Assembly (NCBI GenBank): GCA_010279815.1
Contig: QEOQ01000348.1
Location: 4,809-52,035 of the forward strand
From: Brachionus plicatilis
Lineage: Eukaryota; Rotifera; Eurotatoria; Ploima; Brachionidae
DNA length: 47,227 nucleotides
Reading direction: 5' to 3'
Under the pieces are notes generated by a model, which did no database searches, was not told the DNA's origin, and worked only from the letters and a program-made list of their open reading frames with translations. Both the position numbers and the translations under genes were made by a program. Shown here piece after piece: positions 40,843 through 47,227 of the stretch (positions are counted from its first letter, which is position 1; every line of letters starts with the position of its first letter).

Positions 40843-43314
40843 CTAATCTTTTTCTAATGATTTAGTAGACTTTTTTTGACCTCCTTTTTTTGGTTTATTT
40901 ACAAATTCACGTGCATTTAATAATGATTCTAGTGCTAATAAATGACCACATATTTTATATTTCAATCTAAACTTACATTTACAAAAATTATCTGTCAAAT
41001 TTAAATGATACACATTTTCTTTTCCGTCGTTAAATGTCCATTCATTACCATCTTCTTCATCATCATCACCATCATCATCTTTATTTGTTCTTTTAAAAAA
41101 ATCTACTTTTGCATATTTAAGGGCAAATTTTTTGGTCTCGCTATTAGCAGATGGGTTTAATTCAAAGTCTTCTTGATTTTTAGAATAATATTTTGCAATT
41201 TTCAGCATTAATCGAACAAAATTATATATACTAAGTTTTTTACGTATAGTAAATGTACGTTTAATTGATGAATTGAACGATTCAAGAGGCGAATTCGTAC
41301 AGGAATAACCAGCAGGTCTCTTAAATATTTGCCAGTTGGTAAATTTCCCTTTCAACCAAACATCAATTAAATATTTAAAAAAATCACTGCAGTTATTCGT
41401 CGAATATTCTTTAAATAAATTTAACTTCTCATTAAAATCATGCTTATCTACAGACATATGCAAATTTCTTATATGACCCTTAATTTCATTTTTCACATCA
41501 TCTGTAAAAGTAGCATAGCGTTTTTTACAATTCGCCGCAACGTGATAATAACACATCAAAACCTTGGTATTGTCAAAAATTTTAGTAACAGCATTGTATG
41601 AAGCGTCCCAAGCATCTTGCATGACATATTTTGGTTTAAATTTTATTCCTAACTTTTTGGCTAATCTACTTGTACCATTGTAAAAATCAAGAAAATCTTT
41701 CTCTTGTTCGTGGCTTGTTAAACCAAAGATAATGGGGTATATTTTATTTTTAAAATCTGTACGGGCTAAAACAATTAATGGAAAACCATTTTTTGTAAGT
41801 TTATAAGTTGAGTCAATGTGATAACAACCCTTTAAATTTGAGTTTAGTTTTGACATTAATTTTTTTGTTGTTACCATTATATTAACATGACCAAGTTCAG
41901 AACCATTATTAAGAATTATATCACCTTTTTCATCATATTTAATGTTGAAAAAAAACGGTTCATCTCCATCTAAATCAGACGAATATAAATTATCTTTAAT
42001 TATATTTATTACATTACTAATTGAATTTGTTTTTAGTTTACGGTTACGAAAATTTGTAATAAAATTTTGTACCTGTAAAAAAATAACTATTACATAATTA
42101 TTATGTTAATTTTTAGAATAAAATTTATTTACCTGTCTTAATTTTGGAATCAAAATTGTAGGTAAATTATACTCATTAATTAATGCATTATGTACTACAC
42201 TTGGAATTAAATCAGGTTGTAATTTCAAGCATTTAATAATTTTATCTTTTACAATTGGATTTATACCTCTTGTTTTTTTGATACCATTTAGTGTACCCTC
42301 GTGTTTACCACGTTGATAAACATAAATTTTTTTATTTGTTTTACACATATAGATTCTTAATTTAAAATTACACTTGTCTTTTTTACAATTACAAGTACGA
42401 TAAATTCTTGTCATAAAATGGGAATTACTTTGTAGGCTTGATTTACATTCAATGCAGCTACACGGAATATACTCATTATTTGTTACACTTGTGTAATAAA
42501 AGTTATATGCAATATATTCATTAAATACACCATGACTCTTAAAAACACGAACCAATTCAAAATCATTTTTGCTCTGTTGAACACGTTTAAGTAATGCTGA
42601 TAATGATGTTGATGATTTTTCAGACTTAGTACGAGACGATATATTTGAATTGGTTAAAAGACTATTTTTAGACCTAAAAGTACTTAAAATTGACTCAGAC
42701 TTGGTTTTATCAGTATTATCATGTTTTATCGGACTTTGGTCAGATAATGGTGAGTTGTCTTGACTGTAGTCGATTTGTTTAGTTGATTTTTTACCAGTTT
42801 TATTGACTCTTTTATCATGTTTTATCGGACTTTGGTCAGATAATGGTGAGTTGTCTTGACTGTTGTCGATTTGTTTAGTTGATTTTTTACCAGTTTTATT
42901 GACTCTTTTATCATGTTTTATCGGACTTTGGTCAGATAATGGTGAGTTGTCTTGACTGTAGTCGATTTGTTTAGTTGATTTTTTACCAGTTTTATTGACT
43001 CTTTTATCATGTTTTATCGGACTTTGGTCAGATAATGGTGAGTTGTCTTGACTGTAGTCGATTTGTGTACCAATTTTATTTGATTCTTTTTCAAAAGATG
43101 AGTATAATCCACTTGTTTTAGGGACGTTTTTTTCCATTTCAATATCGATATTTTCTTTTAAATCATCATCTATGTCATTTAGAGAATCATTTAATTCATC
43201 CGTTCTTTTTTTTTTCAGCTTAGGTTCTTCTAAATGATCCGGTTCTTTATTGTTTCTTTTTTTATAAGTTCTTGTGACCTTATAATTAATTGTTTTTTTG
43301 GTTCGTCTATTCAT
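40843..43314 (-). CDS. MULE transposase, 803 aa, two exons (43314-42133, 42072-40843)
   Basis: Exon 1 starts at an ATG (MNRRTKKTINYKV) and ends CAG|GTAAAT; exon 2 begins after TTTTTTACAG; the 60-bp intron is phase 0 and the joined frame is open. N-terminal region: basic, then 3.6 copies of a 32-aa repeat containing SQDNSPLSDQSPIKHDKR. Middle: a Cys/His-containing WRKY/FLYWCH-like unit (CNCKKDKCNFKLRIYMC, YQRGKHEG) for DNA binding. Then the DDE catalytic core: HIDSTYKLTKNGFPLIVL (first D), KYVMQDAWDASYNAV..CYYHV (second D with C..H), and NSPLESFN (E). C-terminus: an acidic stretch followed by a SWIM zinc motif, CKCKFRLKYKICGHLLAL. All catalytic features are present and no stop is seen, so the element may be autonomous. 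Confidence 0.93.
42721..43065 (-). repeat. 96-bp coding minisatellite in the transposase (3.6 copies)
   Basis: Units start at 42721, 42817, 42913 and 43009 and are almost identical at DNA level; one unit differs by encoding Asn for Tyr in QIDYSQDN. Each unit encodes 32 residues including SPLSDQSPIKHD, with SP/SQ-type phosphosites. Confidence 0.95.
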
Positions 43315-43364
43315 TGTATTAAATTTTTTAAAAATAATTTTAAATTTCAAATTTTTATTTTTTT

Positions 43365-43526
43365 ATATGCCAATTTTTGTATGCTTTTAAGTATGTGTGT
43401 ATGTTTTTAAGCTAGTATGTATGTTTTTTAGCATGTTTGTATGTTTTTAAGTTAATGTATGTTTTGAAAAATTTTGTGTATGCTGAAAAGATATGAATGT
43501 ATGTTGAGAAGATTTTGATGTATGTT
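43365..43526. repeat. MULE right terminal inverted repeat with TGTATG subrepeats
   Basis: About eight copies of TGTATGTTTTTAAG-like units, inverted relative to the left end. Confidence 0.8.
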
Positions 43527-44034
43527 AAAACAACAAACCCTTTAATGAAAAGGCAGTATAAAAGCTTTTTGTCGGATTAAATCCACTGGCATAATAAGCC
43601 AAAAAATCCATTTCGTCTGTTTCAATGTAAGAAATATTCAAATCTTTGATTGCTTGAAGAACCACTGCTCTATTGAATAAACCAGGACTGGATTTAAGAC
43701 TATTTATATCCGCATTAGTCCGATTCTTGTTTAAATCTTTGGAATAACATTCCATTCTGCTTTTTTTTGTCATGAAATTTATATTATCTGACTTATAAAT
43801 TATCAAATGAATTGAGGACTTTATTTTAGTTAAAAATTTAATCAAATATTCATAAAACGTGTCGTAATTTCCACCATACTGACCGTTTTGATATAAGATC
43901 GCTATTTTGTATGATAAAATCATTCCATCAATCAAAAAATTTGCTTCACTTAGTTTAATTTCACGAAAAACTCGATTTCTGTATTTCGAAAAGTAAAGTT
44001 TTTCCACATATTCTTCGATATTAATGTAGCCCAT
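43527..44034 (-). pseudogene. Asteroid-family (XPG-like) protein, N-terminal part, cut by the MULE
   Basis: The minus-strand frame starts MGYINIEEYVEKLYFSKYRN (the MGI..L...V opening of XPG-N domains), followed by NFLIDGMILSYKIAILYQNG, QYGGNYDTFYEYLIKFLTKI and, near the end, LQAIKDLNISYIETDEMDFL. The LIDG..L and GG.Y..F elements and the A..D..LA-type acidic motif are Asteroid-like; some acidic residues of active FEN nucleases are not conserved in this family. It runs in frame to the transposon border and ends two bases inside it. The remainder is at 39320-40486. Confidence 0.75.
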
Positions 44035-44039
44035 TTTTT

Positions 44040-44217
44040 TCCACTGAAATAATAATTTTAAACAAAAAATCGCTATTTATCCTAAGATTTAAGTAATTAA
44101 TTTCTAATGATATTTTATCAATTTTTTTTTAAAGCTATCATATTTCATGAAAAATTAAATTTTTTTTTATCAGATATTTGTTTTTAATTTTTTGATTATT
44201 TTTTTAAATTTCACTTA
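44040..44217. other. AT-rich upstream flank of the Asteroid-like gene
   Basis: Probably contains the promoter and 5' leader of the gene; no defined motif is seen. Confidence 0.4.
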
Positions 44218-44560
44218 TTGTGATCACAAGATCAATTTTTAAAATTCTTATCTAATTTATTTATTTAAATTTAATAAATTAGTTAAACAAAAAAATTATA
44301 TTATTTTTTCATATTTCTTTTTTATTCTTTTAATTAAAGCAAAAAAAAAAAAAAATTATCAAAGAAGACCTAAAATCCACTTGTTGTGATCACAAGATCA
44401 AATCTTAATGTTTCATTTAATTATCTTTTTATTTAATAAGTTAGATAAATAAAGGGATAGGTAAATAAGCAATAAATTTTTATTACTTTTTCGAATTTAA
44501 TTTTTATTCTTTCGATTTTATTCAAATAAAAAGTTTAATTGTCAAAAAAGACTGAAAATA
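44218..44560. repeat. Diverged tandem duplication, period ~166 bp
   Basis: Both copies start with the palindrome-containing TTGTGATCACAAGATCAA (44218-44235 and 44384-44401) and continue with similar AT-rich sequence to a TTATC/GTCAAA..AAGA end. Confidence 0.6.
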
Positions 44561-44569
44561 ATAATTGAT

Positions 44570-45240
44570 GTATTTTTTTTTACTTTTCCTTATAGAATCG
44601 ATTATATGATAGTCAAAATTATCCAAATGGAGAGTTCTGATATTAATACAAATTAAATATCTGATATAAAAGAAAATCATTGTTTTAAAGGATGGATTTT
44701 TCAAATATAATTTGAGCACCCAGATTGTCTTCTTCAAATGAATCAAAATTAAAATGTAAAAAATTGTCTTTATTCGATTTTTCTAAAAAATGCAATTTTT
44801 TCTTAAAAAAATACAGTACTAATTTGTTCCTATGGTTTTACCAAAATTTTCGCGAATTTACCAAAATTTTAGTAAATTTAGGTAATTTTACGTAAAATTG
44901 CAAAAGTGAAAAACAGTAAATTTACAAGAATGTAACGGAGTTTACCGAAAATTTCGTAAAAACCAAAAGGGCCAAAAAAATCCAAATTTTGTATTTTTTT
45001 TACTTTTTTTAGTATTTTTTCAAAATTAATAAAAAATTTTAAAATTTCGTAAATTTTTATTGATTTTAGTGAAAAATAGTAAAAAAAAGTGAAAAAAGGT
45101 AAAAAAAAAAGAAAAATTTAAATTAATATTTATCTTAATATTGAAATTATTAGATACATATATTTTAGTGATTTTACCAGACGCCATTTTTCTCAATTAC
45201 AATTCTAATTACCTAATTTATCAAAGTTAATATTTTAAAA
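44570..45240. other. AT-rich stretch with degenerate TTTACCAAAATTTT repeats
   Basis: 44826-44965 repeats variants of TTTACCAAAATTTT and its complement (AAATTTCGTAAA), so it can fold on itself. The minus-strand frame at 44522-44746 is Ile/Lys-rich A/T translation and is not called. Confidence 0.5.
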
Positions 45241-45249
45241 AGCCAAAAA

Positions 45250-45440
45250 CCTTAATTTAAATTTCAACCTTTCTCAGATGATTTATATATTTACTACATT
45301 TTTCAACTGTTTGTGTTTTTTCAAATTTTCTTATAGCCCTATTTACATTATTTCTTTTTATCACTTTTAAAGCTGTCCGCAGCTTTTTTCCATGCTTCAT
45401 TAAAAATTGAATGCGCCGGGACTAATTTCATCACATCCTC
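45250..45440 (-). pseudogene. Unidentified C-terminal coding fragment
   Basis: After a possible acceptor (TTTTATTAG) the minus strand reads EDVMKLVPAHSIFNEAWKKA, then one base out of frame LRTALKVIKRNNVNRAIRKF and EKTQTVEKCSKYINHLRKVE to a stop. The sequence is Lys/Arg-rich and helical. I do not recognise the family. Confidence 0.35.
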
Positions 45441-45449
45441 TAATAAAAT

Positions 45450-45765
45450 TTATTTTATATTTAACCTATAAGTAAATTAAAAATTACTTTTAAATATGAG
45501 CTAACTTACAAAGAACATTTTTTTTCAGATTAGTTGTAGGGAAGATAAAATGTTTGATCAAATTTTATTTTTCAAATTAGATCATTCTAATTTCTAAGAG
45601 TGCATTGAAATTAAATTGAATTTGAATGTCTTGGTAAAATTATAAACATAAGCAAGGATAAATAAAATATTATTTTATTCCACATGGCAATGAATCAAAA
45701 AAGAATACACTTCTCTTCTGGTAAAGAAAAATTTATTTATTTATTCATTTGTTTAATGTACCGAG
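45450..45765. other. AT-rich spacer
   Basis: Nothing recognised. Confidence 0.5.
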
Positions 45766-45767
45766 CT

Positions 45768-47054
45768 AGAGGAAAATAGCAAGTATAACGATGATACCAA
45801 AGAAAACTTATCCAACCCATGATCCTTCTATCTATCGCCCAATTAGTTTGACAAGCTGTCTTGGAAAATTACTTGAACTTGAACGAATTGTCTACTCAAG
45901 AATATAAATTTTCTTGAAAAAAATAGCTTACTAATTAATGAGCAGTCAGGATTTAGAAAACATAGGCAAACGGCAAATAATTTATACTTTCTCATTCAAA
46001 AGGGAGTCGAGTCTTTTAATAGAAAGAAAAAGGTATGTTGTCTTTATTTTGACATCTCTAAAGCTTTTGACAGAAATTGGCATGAAGGTCTTATTTACAA
46101 ATTAATTAAAATAAATATCCCTCCTTATCTAATTTTCTGGATTAAATCATTCCTTTATTCCAGATTTTTCATTGTATATGTAAATGGACATTTAAGTGAA
46201 AATACCCAATTAAGGCAGGGGTCCCACAAGATTCAGTAATAAGTCTGCTTCTCTTAAGAATGTTTATAAATGATATACCAAAAAGAAACAAAACAAACCA
46301 TCACCATTCTCTTCTTTTTACAGATGAGTTGGCAACTTTTTTAATTTTTAAAAAGTTAGGAAATCTTGAAAACATGATTAATAAATATCTAAAAGAAGTT
46401 GAAAAATGGCTTTTCAAATGGAAAATGAAAATTTCCATTGAAAAGTCATGTTACATGATCTTTGAGAAAAAAACTTAAGCTAAAATCAATCTTGACCTAA
46501 AAATAAATGATAGCAATTTAAATAACGAGAAAAAAGTGAAATTTTTAGGCATCACGTTAGACTCAAATTTAACATTTAGTCAATTGGTGGATGAATTAAA
46601 AGAGCGCTGTAATTCATGACTTAATATACGGAAATATCTCTCAAATAGGAAATGGGGTCTAAAACCAAAAACATTAGGTAATCTTTACAATTCTTTGATA
46701 GGATTAATCTTGGATTATTCTTTTCCTTGTTTAAACTCCATCTCAGAAACTAACATCAAAAAATTACAAGCTATTCAAAATTCAGTAGTTAGATCTAGTT
46801 TGAAGCTAAAATATGATACCCCCTCCAATATTATACACCTTAAGGCCTTCAATAATCTAAATCTACTAACAGTCTCAAATCGAATTTTTGAGTTGAGTGA
46901 GAGAAATGTCAGGACAGGATTGAGTCATTCTGTTCCACAGGTCGTCAGACTGGTGGAAGAATATAGAGAAGGTTTCGAATCAAGATATATCGAATACCCA
47001 ACTCCATTGTGTAATTGCAACCGTACTATTTCCTCTTTTTTTCCTGAAACTTGA
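45768..47054 (+). pseudogene. Non-LTR retrotransposon (jockey/CR1-type) reverse transcriptase, 5' truncated and dead
   Basis: RT motifs appear in order through several frame changes: IASITMIPKK..YRPISLTSCL (motif 1), LLINEQSGFRKHRQTANNLY (motif 2), CLYFDISKAFDRNWHEGLIY (motif A, with the catalytic Asp), LRQGVPQDSVISLLLLRMFI and NDIP (motif B), LLFTDELATFLIF (motif C, where the usual [FY]ADD is FTDE), VKFLGITLDSNLTF (motif E) and the thumb LIGLILDYSFPCLNSISETN. The change at the catalytic ADD and at least three frameshifts make it non-functional. The endonuclease part is absent, as is usual for 5'-truncated LINE copies. The tail block 46695-47054 is open. Confidence 0.92.
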
Positions 47055-47081
47055 ATTATTTTAACATGTGCCACATGAAAC

Positions 47082-47227
47082 TAGTGTTGGGATCCGTACA
47101 AGCGGACACTTAACCGGCCAAAATTTTCAGAAACCGTGACCGTGTCCGCATTAGCCGGACAACCTTTAAACGGGCGGTCATTTGGCCGGTCAGCTTGGCG
47201 GTCTAATTTTTGGACCGCCAAAATAAA
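47082..47227. mobile_element. Start of a repeat with a hAT-like terminus (cut by the window end)
   Basis: TAGTGTTGGGATCCG resembles hAT terminal inverted repeats (YAGTGTTGGG). The following 130 bp are GC-rich compared with the rest of the window and contain repeated GGCCGGTCA/CCGGCCAAAA and GGCGGTC/GACCGCC motifs. The other end and any target duplication lie outside the window. Confidence 0.45.

Larger units (their letters stand above)
40487..43526 (-). mobile_element. Mutator-like (MULE) DNA transposon, 3040 bp, inserted in the Asteroid-like gene
   Basis: Both ends start with AACATAC and share an imperfect inverted repeat (left AACATACTTAAAAATCTTTT, right on the opposite strand AACATACATCAAAATCTTCT). 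The repeat continues inward as arrays of about 20-bp units built around CATACA. Inside is one transposase gene with a single intron. The element separates the two halves of a host gene on the same strand. No direct target-site duplication was recognised at these borders, so the exact ends may be a few bases off. Confidence 0.85.

Noticed and set aside
44522..44746. Minus-strand 74-codon frame
   Set aside because: Ile/Lys/Leu-rich and overlaps a diverged tandem repeat; no gene features.
1..47227. CRISPR array, bacterial operons, ribosome binding sites
   Set aside because: Spliced eukaryotic genes, animal families and no regular repeat-spacer structure.
1..47227. tRNA or rRNA genes
   Set aside because: No cloverleaf box A/box B pattern or rRNA core sequence noticed by eye; a tRNAscan or Infernal run would be decisive.

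Overview
The window looks like nuclear DNA of a small invertebrate animal. It is very AT-rich, with long homopolymer runs. The genes it holds or once held are animal genes: UNC80 (NALCN channel complex), SGSM (RUN/TBC modulator), histidine ammonia-lyase, a muscle-type Ig protein, kinesin-4, an SRF-type MADS box and a LYST-like BEACH domain. Where introns can be placed they are mostly 40-80 bp, with GT..AG ends and T-rich acceptors. An AT-rich spiralian such as a monogonont rotifer would fit, but this is a guess from composition and gene content. Two ambiguous bases (1130, 4402) and several frame breaks at A or T runs show that part of the damage could be consensus error.

Layout. 0-1.6 kb: 3' end of a Helentron-like rolling-circle element (endonuclease domain), with a tandemly duplicated 3' end and ACGG microsatellites. 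2.8-8.6 kb: broken exons of an FG-GAP protein, a BEACH protein and an Ig protein, plus unidentified pieces. 9.2-11.1 kb: a divergent SRF-type MADS-box gene in two exons, followed within a few bases by a Rad21/Rec8-like kleisin tail. 11.8 kb: the first motor-domain exon of a kinesin-4-like gene (minus strand). 12.6-14.8 kb: a histidine ammonia-lyase pseudogene split by sequence that ends in an LTR. 15.3-17.2 kb: an SGSM pseudogene. 18.1-18.5 kb: a class-V aminotransferase pseudogene (minus). 18.9-22.5 kb: AT-rich desert. 22.6-23.5 kb: an intact UNC80-like exon (minus). 23.5-25.8 kb: two inverted copies of a zinc-finger gene segment, the longer one with damaged fingers. 28.8 kb: an OGDH fragment. 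29.7-30.7 kb: an unidentified broken gene. 30.8-35.2 kb: AT-rich desert with one 237-bp tandem duplication.

From 35 kb the character changes. A nine-exon chromodomain gene (35.2-36.7 kb, plus) is followed by a 714-bp foldback element, a small RING-like gene (minus) and a 529-bp MITE with an 8-bp target duplication. Next comes an Asteroid-family (XPG-like) gene on the minus strand. It is cut in two by a 3.04-kb Mutator-like (MULE) transposon that still encodes an apparently complete ~803-aa DDE/SWIM transposase. The last 1.4 kb is a dead non-LTR retrotransposon reverse transcriptase and the start of a further repeat with a hAT-like terminus.

The genes do not form a pathway. The main theme of the first 30 kb is a run of unrelated, mutually independent gene fragments, most carrying stops, frameshifts or lost key residues while keeping recognisable splice sites. 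The second half is dominated by DNA transposons, one of which looks recently active.
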